Shown here in pieces: positions 22,740 to 30,002 of a DNA stretch of 30,752 nucleotides. The stretch comes from Candidatus Rokuibacteriota bacterium (GTDB lineage Bacteria > Methylomirabilota > Methylomirabilia > Rokubacteriales > CSP1-6): NCBI GenBank assembly GCA_003220195.1, contig QHRT01000113.1, positions 1 to 30,752 on the forward strand, written 5' to 3'. The position numbers and the translations under genes are program-made. Every line of letters starts with the position of its first letter. Position 1 is the first letter of the stretch. The notes under the pieces were generated by a model. The model did no database searches and had not been told where the DNA came from. It saw only the letters and a list, made by a program, of their open reading frames with translations.

Positions 22740-23725
22740 CGGCGGGGCTCCCGGCCGCTCGTGAGGCTGACGAACGCCTCTTCGAGATCGGCGCCCGACA
22801 CTTCGAGGTCGCGCATGGTCAGGCCGCGTTCGAACAGCGTCTGGAGCACGCGCTCCGGCTCGTTGCTGAGCAGGCGGACGCGCCGGCTCGAGAGCTCCAG
22901 GATCGTGACCGGAAGATCCTTGAAAATCGCTTCGGCGAGCGGGGGCTCCGCGGTGAAGCTGATGCGCTTGCTCGGCACACTGGCCTTGATGTCCCTCGGC
23001 GTCGTGTCGGCGATGACGACGCCGCGATCGATCACCACGATGCGCTCGGCCAGCTGGTCGGCTTCCTCCAGGTAATGCGTGGTCAGGAGAATCGTCTTCC
23101 CGCGCGCGGCCAGCGCTCGGACGGTCGCCAGCATCGCCCGGCGCGCTTCGACGTCCAGGCCGACGCTCGGCTCGTCGAGGAACAGAGCCTCCGGATCGCC
23201 GCAGATCGCCAGCGCGAAGTAGAGACGCTTGCGCTCGCCGCCCGACAGGGTTCCGGCGGTGCTGTTCGCTTTCTCTTCGAGTCCGGCGATGGCGATCGCG
23301 TCCCGGGCCGGGATCGGCGCCGGGTAGTACGCGCGGAACAAATCGACGAGCTCCCGCACGGTCAGGACGCTCGGCACGCCGGCTTCCTGCAGCATGACGC
23401 CGCAGCGGCTGCGCGCGCGCCGGTCGTTCGGATCGAGCCCGAAGAGCCGCACCTCGCCCGACGTCGGCTTCCGCACGCCGAGCATCAGGCTGATCGACGT
23501 GGTCTTGCCGGCGCCGTTCGGGCCGAGCATCGCGACGACCTCACCGGCGCGGATCGTCAGATCGACGCCCTTCAGCGCCTCGACGTCGCCGAAACGTTTG
23601 CGCGCCGCGATCATTTCGACCACTGATGGGATGGGGGGCCGCGACGGGCGCCCCATGCCCCCCGACGTTCGCAGGCGTCCCGGGACACCCGGGACGCTGC
23701 TCGAGTTCTCGGGGTCGCCTGCCAT
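22736..23725 (-). CDS. ABC transporter ATP-binding protein
   Basis: Encodes 329 residues from ATG 23723-23725, which has AGGGAG 6 bases upstream; an ATG two codons earlier is too close to that site. Motifs are Walker A AMLGPNGAGKTTSISL (near 66-81), Q-loop GVMLQEAGVP, signature LSGGERKRLYFALA, Walker B ALFLDEPSVGLD and H-loop LLTTHYLEEADQLAER. The C-terminal 90 residues form the accessory domain seen in drug or lantibiotic exporters (DrrA/CcmA-like). A Pro/Ser/Gly-rich extension of about 35 residues precedes the first beta strand (VVEMIAARKRFGDVEAL); it could be non-native if translation starts at the GTG of VVEM. It is the first gene of the ABC-kinase-regulator operon. The 186 bases upstream hold no recognisable gene. 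Confidence 0.93.
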   Translation of the reverse strand: MAGDPENSSSVPGVPGRLRTSGGMGRPSRPPIPSVVEMIAARKRFGDVEALKGVDLTIRAGEVVAMLGPNGAGKTTSISLMLGVRKPTSGEVRLFGLDPNDRRARSRCGVMLQEAGVPSVLTVRELVDLFRAYYPAPIPARDAIAIAGLEEKANSTAGTLSGGERKRLYFALAICGDPEALFLDEPSVGLDVEARRAMLATVRALAARGKTILLTTHYLEEADQLAERIVVIDRGVVIADTTPRDIKASVPSKRISFTAEPPLAEAIFKDLPVTILELSSRRVRLLSNEPERVLQTLFERGLTMRDLEVSGADLEEAFVSLTSGREPRR

Positions 23726-23911
23726 CAACATCTCCCTGTCGTCGCGGAGGACACCGTTCCGGTCACCACGATAGTCGATCCGCGGGCTCGGCCGGTAGTC
23801 GGCCCGGTCTGGCCAAGGATCTCCAGAGCGCGCTCGGATGTCGCGACAATCGGACGAACGGTCGCCAATCGGCGATGAGCGGCCGGAACCGCGGGATGAG
23901 CGGAGAAGCGT

Positions 23912-25213
23912 TCAGCGGCGCGCGATCAGGTGGTCTCGGGCGCCCTCCGCCCACGGCACGTCCTTCGGCAGCAGGACGGATGCCGGACGAATCGCGAACG
24001 AGGCCGGCTCCACACCCGGCGGTGGCGTTCCGTGCTGGCGAAAAGCCGTTGCGGAATCTTTCAAGAGCTTGCGGATGCGGATGATGCCGCTGTCGGCCTT
24101 GCCCAGGCGCTCGCGCGTGCGATCGAAGATCGGTCGCTGACTCTCCGTGATGGCCTTGTCCTGCGCGCCCACGCCGGGGACGCCGAAGAACTTGCTGCGC
24201 TGGTGCGCGTCCCAGTCGATCAGGTATTCGTTTCGCCGGTTCGCGCGCGGACGGATGTCGCCGTACGCCTCGCTGGTCGCCTCGTCGTACTCCATGACGT
24301 GAATGCTCGCGCCGGCCCGCATCGCGTCGCGCTCGCTCGCCGTCAGCGCGCGCGTCGGATGCCACGAGATGCACCAGTTGACCAGGTTCTCGTCGTCGAC
24401 CGGGACCCAGACGTGCGTGTGCATGATCGGGTCCGGCGTCGGATCGGTCGGCGGCAGCGTGTGGAACGGCATGTGGAACTGCGTGATGCGCCAGTAGTAC
24501 TTGCCGGCGCCCGCATCACGCCGCGCGGCGATCAGCGCGCCGTAGTCCGTGTCGACGACCTCGATGTGCGGCGCCCGCTCGAGCTGCGCCGCCAGCGCGA
24601 ACCCGGCCGCCGCGCGATCGAGATCTCGGCGCAGCTGCTCGTCGTCTGCGTCGACCACGCCGTGAAGGAACGAGATGTGCGCGGGATCGATCCCTCCCTC
24701 CAAGCCTTGAAGATAGTTGCACTCCTGGTAGAACTTCGAGACGAAGCGGTGCTCCTCCGGCACCAGCGCCCACTCGAGATCCGGCAGCGCCGGCGGAGCG
24801 CCGGTACCCATGTACGTCCACACCACCCCACCGCGCTCGGCGCAGGGATACGCGGGATGCCGCACCTTCTCCTGGAAGTTGCTCTCCGGCGGCTCGTTCG
24901 GCATGTCGACGCACCGGCCGTCGAGCGCGAACTGCCAGCCGTGATAGACGCAGCGCAGCCCGCGCGCCTCGTTGCGACCGAAGTAGAGCGAGGCGCTGCG
25001 ATGAGAGCAGAACTCGCCCACGAGTCCGACGGCGCCGGCGGGACTGCGAAACGCCACGAGCTCCTCGCCGAGCAGCTTCACGCGCTTGACGCGGCCGCCC
25101 GCGTCGAGCTCCGACGACAGCACGACCGGGATCCAGTACTGCCGCATGAGATCGCCCATGACGGCCCCGGGGCCGATCCTGGTCAGGAGCTCGTTCTCTT
25201 CACGACTGATCAT
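23912..25213 (-). CDS. Rieske-type aromatic ring-hydroxylating oxygenase, alpha subunit (phthalate 4,5-dioxygenase-like)
   Basis: Encodes 433 residues. The Rieske [2Fe-2S] site is CSHRSASLYFGRNEARG followed by LRCVYHGWQFALDGRC (Cys-x-His...Cys-x2-His). The mononuclear iron site is GGIDPAHISFLHGV, with the two His ligands and the preceding Asp that links the Rieske and iron centres. The opening MISREENELLTRIGPGAVMG is shared with phthalate 4,5-dioxygenase-like and vanillate demethylase-like oxygenases. The enzyme needs a separate reductase, not present here. It probably hydroxylates or demethylates an aromatic acid. It diverges from the ACMSD-like amidohydrolase across 175 bases, consistent with coregulation. 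A similar but not identical copy lies at 26663-27964. Confidence 0.92.
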   Translation of the reverse strand: MISREENELLTRIGPGAVMGDLMRQYWIPVVLSSELDAGGRVKRVKLLGEELVAFRSPAGAVGLVGEFCSHRSASLYFGRNEARGLRCVYHGWQFALDGRCVDMPNEPPESNFQEKVRHPAYPCAERGGVVWTYMGTGAPPALPDLEWALVPEEHRFVSKFYQECNYLQGLEGGIDPAHISFLHGVVDADDEQLRRDLDRAAAGFALAAQLERAPHIEVVDTDYGALIAARRDAGAGKYYWRITQFHMPFHTLPPTDPTPDPIMHTHVWVPVDDENLVNWCISWHPTRALTASERDAMRAGASIHVMEYDEATSEAYGDIRPRANRRNEYLIDWDAHQRSKFFGVPGVGAQDKAITESQRPIFDRTRERLGKADSGIIRIRKLLKDSATAFRQHGTPPPGVEPASFAIRPASVLLPKDVPWAEGARDHLIARR

Positions 25214-25388
25214 GTCGTCGTCCTCCGGCGGCGGCGCTCGATCGTGTTCGGACTGTACTGCACGCGGAAGCGGCTGTGCAACGAACCGTCGCCGTCGCGC
25301 TTCGCCGGCAGCCCGTCCGGAGTCCGCGTGCTACGCTCGCTCTTCCGAGACGTCGAACGCCCGTAGAGGGCGGGCTGCGAGTCGCTCG

Positions 25389-26420
25389 ATGATGATCGAC
25401 ATGCACGCCCACATCATTCCGCAGCACTTCCCGCCGGCCGGCACGCGCCCCAGCGCCTGGACGTGGCCGTCGATGGATCACTTCGAACCGGGCCGCGCGC
25501 GCGTGATGATCGAGGGCAAGAACTACCGCACCGTCCACGAGGGCAACTGGAACGTCGAGCGGCGCCTGCGCGACATGGAGCGTCACGGCGTCGACGCCGA
25601 GGTGATCTCGCCGATGCCCGAGCTCTGCGCCTACTGGTTCACACCGGAGGAAGCGCTCGACTTCTGCCGGTACACGAACGAGGCCGTGGTCCGCATGTGC
25701 GAGGCGGCGCCGGGCCGCTTCTTCGGCCTCGGGATCGTGCCGCTGCAAGATCCCGCTCTCGCGGCGAAGGAACTGGCCAGCGTCACGGCGCTGGGGCTCA
25801 CCGGGATCGAGCTCGGCTCGAACGTGAACGGCAAATCGCTTGGCATGCCCGAGTTCCAGGCGTTCTTCCAGGAAGCGGAACGGCTCTCGGTCCCGATCTT
25901 CGTCCACGCGCTCCGGCCGACGATGATGGACCGGTTCCCGACCGAGTCGCTGTTCAATCCCGTGGGTTACCCGACCGACACGTGCCTCACCATCGCGTCG
26001 ATGATCGCGGGCGGTACCGCCGAAACGTGTCCGAACCTCCGTATCGCGTTCAGCCACGGCGGCGGGACGTTCCCATTCCTGCTGCCGCGCTACAACCACC
26101 AGTGGAGTGGAACGTGGAACGAGGACTCGCCCTTGCCCGGACGCGGCGCCGCTGCCGCGGGCGCGCTCCCACGCTCACCCGCCGAGTACGCGCGACGCTT
26201 CTACTACGACACGCTGCTGTTCGACCGGCGCGCGCTCCGCTACCTGATCGACCTGATCGGCGCCTCGCAGATCATGGTCGGGACGGACTATCCGTACATG
26301 CCGCCGGAGGAGCCGGCGGATCGCACGCTGCGGACGCTGGGCTTGCCGGAGACCGTCCACGCCGACATCACGTGGAACAACTGCATGAGGTGGTTACACG
26401 GCGAGATGGCGAAGCCCTGA
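25389..26420 (+). CDS. ACMSD-family amidohydrolase/decarboxylase
   Basis: Encodes 343 residues from the ATG pair at 25389/25392. The TIM-barrel metal site begins with the HxH of MIDMHAHIIPQHF. It continues with the VHA strand (LSVPIFVHALRPTM), the His of LRIAFSHGGGTFPF and the Asp of QIMVGTDYPYMPP, the pattern of aminocarboxymuconate-semialdehyde decarboxylase and related non-oxidative decarboxylases such as gamma-resorcylate decarboxylase. Other conserved parts are DMERHGVDAEVISPMPELCA and RFFGLGIVPLQDPALAAKEL. It likely decarboxylates a ring acid or a ring-fission product. The ribosome site is poor. It is divergent from one Rieske gene and followed 242 bases later by the second; the latter gap contains only the remnant at 26500-26598. 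Confidence 0.88.
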   Translation: MMIDMHAHIIPQHFPPAGTRPSAWTWPSMDHFEPGRARVMIEGKNYRTVHEGNWNVERRLRDMERHGVDAEVISPMPELCAYWFTPEEALDFCRYTNEAVVRMCEAAPGRFFGLGIVPLQDPALAAKELASVTALGLTGIELGSNVNGKSLGMPEFQAFFQEAERLSVPIFVHALRPTMMDRFPTESLFNPVGYPTDTCLTIASMIAGGTAETCPNLRIAFSHGGGTFPFLLPRYNHQWSGTWNEDSPLPGRGAAAAGALPRSPAEYARRFYYDTLLFDRRALRYLIDLIGASQIMVGTDYPYMPPEEPADRTLRTLGLPETVHADITWNNCMRWLHGEMAKP

Positions 26421-26499
26421 TGACGCCCCTGTGCGGTCGCTTGTCCAGTCGCAAGTGCACGTGAGCCTTCGAGACTCCTGTGACGTGATGAGGCCGTGA

Positions 26500-26598
26500 C
26501 GCCGCGTCGAGAACGGCGAGCTGCGACGCGCCGAGATTCACTGGTACGAGGCGCATGGGATCGGACGGGTACGGCTCAAAATCAAGAGGTTCATCGAT
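26500..26598 (+). pseudogene. Short remnant of a conserved small hypothetical protein
   Basis: In the gap between the amidohydrolase and the second Rieske gene one frame, opened by a TGA at 26497-26499 and lacking any start codon, reads ENGELRRAEIHWYEAHGIGR and VRLKIKRFID. The EIHWYEAHGIGR..KIKR.L pattern is one I recall from the C-termini of small conserved hypothetical proteins. The N-terminal part is absent, so this looks like a degraded or truncated gene. The frame continues to a TGA just inside the Rieske gene start. The recognition is from memory only. Confidence 0.4.
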
Positions 26599-26662
26599 GC
26601 CGAGCGCAGCGCTTGCCCCCACGCGCGGCCGGTGGTAGAGACCGCTTCAAGGAGCGGACATC

Positions 26663-27964
26663 GTGCTGACTGAAGAACAGAACAGGCGACTCACCCAAAC
26701 CGGCGCCGGCACCCCGATGGGCGAGCTGCTGCGGCGCTACTGGATGCCGATCGCCGCCGTCGCCGAGCTGGACGATAAGCCGATCAAGCCGGTGCGGCTG
26801 ATGGGCGAGGATCTCGTCCTCTTCAAGAACGAGAGGGGCGACTACGGCCTGATCGATCGACACTGCGCGCATCGCCGTGCGGATCTCTCCTACGGCTGGG
26901 TCGACGGGTGCGGGCTCCGCTGCAACTATCACGGCTGGCAGTGGGACCCGAGCGGGAGATGTCTCGGCCAGCCGTTCGAGGAGGTCGCACATCCCGACGC
27001 GCGGTTCAAGGACCGTGTCCGGATCAAGGCCTACCAGGCCGAGGCGAAAGCCGGGCTCGTGTGGGCGTACCTCGGTCCTGACCCGGCGCCGCTCCTGCCG
27101 ACATGGGAGCCGTTCACGTGGAAGAACGGGTTCGTCCAGATCGTGTTCTCGGAGATTCCGTGCAACTGGGTCCAGTGCCAGGAGAACTCGATCGATCCCG
27201 TGCACTTCGAGTGGCTCCACTCCAACTGGTCGCGCGTGCTGAACCGCGCCGACTCGCCGAAGCCGCCGACGCATCTGCGCGTCGGGTTCGACGAGTTCGA
27301 GTACGGCTTCACCTATCGTCGCGTGCTGGAGGGCGGGTCGGACCAGGACGAGCTGTGGACGGTCGGGCGCACGTGTCTCTGGCCGAACGGTCTCTTCACC
27401 GGCGGGCACTTCGAGTGGCGCGTCCCGATCGACGACGAGACCACGCTCTCGGTCGGCTGGTTCTTCGATCGAGTGCCGAACGACATGGAGCCGTTCACGC
27501 AGGATCGCATCCCGTACTGGGCGAGCCCGATCAAGGATCCGAAGACCGGGCGATGGATCACCTCGCACATCATGAACCAGGACTTCGTCGCGTGGGTGGG
27601 ACAGGGGACCATCGCCGATCGGACCAAGGAGCATCTCGGCGAGAGCGACCGCGGCGTCATCACGATGCGCAAGAGAATCCTGGAGGACGCCGACGCGGTG
27701 GCCCGTGGGGGTGAGCCGAAGGGGCTGATTCGTGACCCGGACGAGAACGTGTGCGTGGCGCTTCCGATCATCGGCCGCAAGTACTTCGTCGACGGGTTCG
27801 CGCGTGACGCGGTCACCGGCGATCTTCAGCGCACGCCGGGACTCGTGCTGCGGCAGGACTTTCCATTCCTGATCGGCCAGCCGGAGGAGATCCGGCTGGC
27901 GTACAAAAGAGCGATGGGTTTCGATCGAGAACATCTAGCCGGCGTTCGGCCGGAGACGAGGTGA
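26663..27964 (+). CDS. Rieske-type aromatic oxygenase, alpha subunit (second copy)
   Basis: Encodes 433 residues from GTG 26663, with AAGGAG 8-13 bases upstream. The Rieske cluster is CAHRRADLSYGWVDGCG followed by LRCNYHGWQWDPSGRC, and the mononuclear iron site is QENSIDPVHFEWLHSN. The opening MLTEEQNRRLTQTGAGTPMG parallels the other Rieske protein, and the two share length and layout but differ clearly in sequence, so they are paralogs with probably different substrates. Six bases after its stop the LigB-type dioxygenase starts. An oxygenase that makes a catechol-type product followed by an extradiol ring-opening enzyme is a sensible two-step unit. The reductase is not encoded nearby. Confidence 0.93.
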   Translation: MLTEEQNRRLTQTGAGTPMGELLRRYWMPIAAVAELDDKPIKPVRLMGEDLVLFKNERGDYGLIDRHCAHRRADLSYGWVDGCGLRCNYHGWQWDPSGRCLGQPFEEVAHPDARFKDRVRIKAYQAEAKAGLVWAYLGPDPAPLLPTWEPFTWKNGFVQIVFSEIPCNWVQCQENSIDPVHFEWLHSNWSRVLNRADSPKPPTHLRVGFDEFEYGFTYRRVLEGGSDQDELWTVGRTCLWPNGLFTGGHFEWRVPIDDETTLSVGWFFDRVPNDMEPFTQDRIPYWASPIKDPKTGRWITSHIMNQDFVAWVGQGTIADRTKEHLGESDRGVITMRKRILEDADAVARGGEPKGLIRDPDENVCVALPIIGRKYFVDGFARDAVTGDLQRTPGLVLRQDFPFLIGQPEEIRLAYKRAMGFDREHLAGVRPETR

Positions 27965-27970
27965 CGCGCC

Positions 27971-29053
27971 ATGGCGGAGATCGTGCTTGGCATCGGGACT
28001 TCGCACACGCCGATGCTCACGCTGCCGGCGGAGATGTGGTCGTCGTACGCGACGCGTGACGCCGGTAATCCGGAGCTCGCCTTCCCGCCGCACGGCGTCG
28101 TGATGTCGTACGACGACGCGTTGAAGGCCGTTCCGGAGGACGTTCGCGCCCGCTACCGCGGCACCGAGCCGTTCGCCGCGCAGGCCCAGGCCTGCCAGCG
28201 CGCGCTCGACGAGCTGTCGGCGACGCTCCGCAGCGTGAATCCGGACATCACCATCATCATCGGCGACGACCAGGACGAGTGGTTCTACGAGGACAACATG
28301 CCGGCCTTCTCGGTGTACTGGGGCGACACCGCTCCGCTGATCCCGCGCTGGGCGCCGCCGGCGGGAACACGGGATGCGGCGGTGGTGGACGCGATCCGGC
28401 GTGGATACGGCGACGTCCCGCTCGACGTCCCGGTGGCGAGCCGCTTCGGCCGGTTCCTCATCGAATATCTGATGGAGCACGACGTCGACGTGGCCCACAT
28501 GCGGGAGGTCAAGCAGCCGTACGGCGGGCGCGTGGCGCGACGCTATCCCACGCGGAACGGCGAGCTCGATTACGTCCGCGAGACGCCGCCGCACGAGCAG
28601 GGGCTGCCGCACGCGTTCTCGTTCATCGTCAAACGGCTCTTCGACAACGCGCCCGGCCGGATCCTGCCGGTGTTCCAGAACACGTGCTACCCGCCGAACC
28701 AGCCGACGCCACGCCGGTGCTTCGCCGTCGGCGAGAAGATCGCGGCGGCGGTGGGGGAGTGGAAAGAGGACGCGTCCGTGGCGATCATCGCGTCGGGCGG
28801 TCTCAGCCACTTCGTGGTCGACGAGGAGCTCGATCGCGGGACGCTGGATGCGCTGGAGCGAAAAGATTCGGCGGCGCTCCAGTCGATCCCGCGCCACCGT
28901 CTCTACTCGGCCGGCTCGGAAACGCTGAACTGGGTGGCGCTCGGTGGAGCGATGAACCGGACGAATTTGAAGATGGAGCGTCTCGATTACGTGCCGGTGT
29001 ATCGCACACCGGCGGCGACGGGGGGCGGCTGGGCGTTCGCGCGCTGGCGGTGA
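27971..29053 (+). CDS. LigB-type class III extradiol ring-cleavage dioxygenase
   Basis: Encodes 360 residues. The N-terminal MAEIVLGIGTSHTPMLTLPA carries the first iron-ligand His (near residue 12). A strand typical of protocatechuate 4,5-dioxygenase beta subunits, NPDITIIIGDDQDEWFYEDN, and the SVAIIASGGLSHFVVDEELD segment with the catalytic His follow, together with the ALEERKD-like helix (TLDALERKDSAALQSIPRHR). These enzymes open catechol-type rings next to the hydroxyls with non-heme Fe(II). The protein is complete, sits 6 bases after the Rieske gene and very probably shares its transcript. The ring substrate is not known. Confidence 0.9.
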   Translation: MAEIVLGIGTSHTPMLTLPAEMWSSYATRDAGNPELAFPPHGVVMSYDDALKAVPEDVRARYRGTEPFAAQAQACQRALDELSATLRSVNPDITIIIGDDQDEWFYEDNMPAFSVYWGDTAPLIPRWAPPAGTRDAAVVDAIRRGYGDVPLDVPVASRFGRFLIEYLMEHDVDVAHMREVKQPYGGRVARRYPTRNGELDYVRETPPHEQGLPHAFSFIVKRLFDNAPGRILPVFQNTCYPPNQPTPRRCFAVGEKIAAAVGEWKEDASVAIIASGGLSHFVVDEELDRGTLDALERKDSAALQSIPRHRLYSAGSETLNWVALGGAMNRTNLKMERLDYVPVYRTPAATGGGWAFARWR

Positions 29054-29168
29054 CCGGATCGCGCCCGGTCACGCTCGGTCGTCGGCCCGCCATGGTAGCA
29101 AGAACGAAAATACGCCGGACGCCCGCCGCGCCGCGAACGACGAGCGCACGCCTGAGCGGAGCTGATCG

Positions 29169-29661
29169 ATGCCACGGAATGTCGAAATCAAGGCGCGCAT
29201 CGAAAGCATCGACGGAATGACTGGCAAGGTGGCAGCCATTGCGGATCAGGGCCCGATCAAGATCGTCCAGGACGACACCTTCTTCGTGTGCGAGCGGGGC
29301 CGGTTGAAACTCCGCGCGTTCTCGGCGACAGAAGGCCAGCTGATCTTCTATCGCCGCGCAGATCAGGCCGGGCCGAAGGAGTCGTTCTTCATCATCGCGC
29401 CGACGTCGTCGCCGGATTCACTGCGCGAGGCTCTGTCGCTCGCGTATGGCCAGGCCGGGCGCGTGCGCAAGGAGCGAATTCTGTACCTCGTCGGGAGAAC
29501 GCGCATCCATCTCGATCGCGTCGAGGATCTCGCCGAGTTTCTCGAACTGGAGGTGGTGCTCTCGGACGGTGAGCCACAGGAGGCCGGTGGGCATCGAGAA
29601 AGAGCAGCTCCTCGACGGCGCCTACGTCGATCTGCTCGCGCACGAGCGTCCTCGCCGCTGA
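29169..29661 (+). pseudogene. CYTH-domain protein (class IV adenylyl cyclase/thiamine triphosphatase-like), frameshifted
   Basis: Starts MPRNVEIKARIESIDGMTGK, with the EIKAR-type ExExK-like motif of the CYTH superfamily, and continues with KIVQDDTFFVCERGRLKLRA and RVRKERILYLVGRTRIHLDR, then FLELEVVLSDGEPQEAG. The frame then becomes nonsense. In the next frame the expected end appears from about 29587, as VGIEKEQLLDGAYVDLLAHE with TGA at 29659-29661. Family members have several more residues between these parts, so a short deletion (roughly 20-30 bases) is likely. The intact protein would bind triphosphate or nucleotide in a tunnel barrel; here the last helix is out of frame. The real stop overlaps the ATG of the next gene (TGATG). 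An assembly error is possible. Confidence 0.75.
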
Positions 29662-30002
29662 TGCCGCATTGCCCGCCCGAGCTCCTCGATGATCTTGCCG
29701 ACGCGCTGGCCCGCGTTCGCACGTGGGCCGGGGTGATCGAGAAGAAGCCCGGCGTGTTCTACCTGCGCCGCGAGCCGTTCCTGCACTTCCACCTCGTGGA
29801 CGGCGGACGGCGTCGGGCCGACGTCAAAGGGCGGGAGGGCTGGATGAGCCTCGACCTTCCGCGGCCGGCGACCGCCGTCAAACGACGCGCATTTCTCCGC
29901 GACGTGCAGGCTCGCTACGACGAGCGATCACGGAGAGCGAACGCGAGCGCTATGACGCCGCGAACGTCGACCTCACGGCCTGGTTTCCGCCGTTCTCCGT
30001 GA
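29661..30002 (+). CDS. Conserved hypothetical protein
   Basis: Begins at the ATG overlapping the CYTH gene's true stop (TGATG) and encodes 113 residues in the frame that the broken CYTH frame accidentally shares. The core LLDDLADALARVRTWAGVIE, KKPGVFYLRREPFLHFHLVD and GRRRADVKGREGWMSLDLPR looks like a small conserved family of unknown function with a helix and a beta sheet. The last 17 or so codons run into the 3' end of the convergent cupin gene and look like non-native tail, so the natural stop may have been lost. Coupling to the CYTH gene suggests a joint role. Function not assigned. Confidence 0.6.
   Translation: MPHCPPELLDDLADALARVRTWAGVIEKKPGVFYLRREPFLHFHLVDGGRRRADVKGREGWMSLDLPRPATAVKRRAFLRDVQARYDERSRRANASAMTPRTSTSRPGFRRSP

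Noticed and set aside
29169..30002. A single 277-residue CYTH protein with a novel C-terminal domain
   Set aside because: The middle part is out-of-frame sequence; the CYTH end and stop are in the adjacent frame and a second gene starts at 29661.
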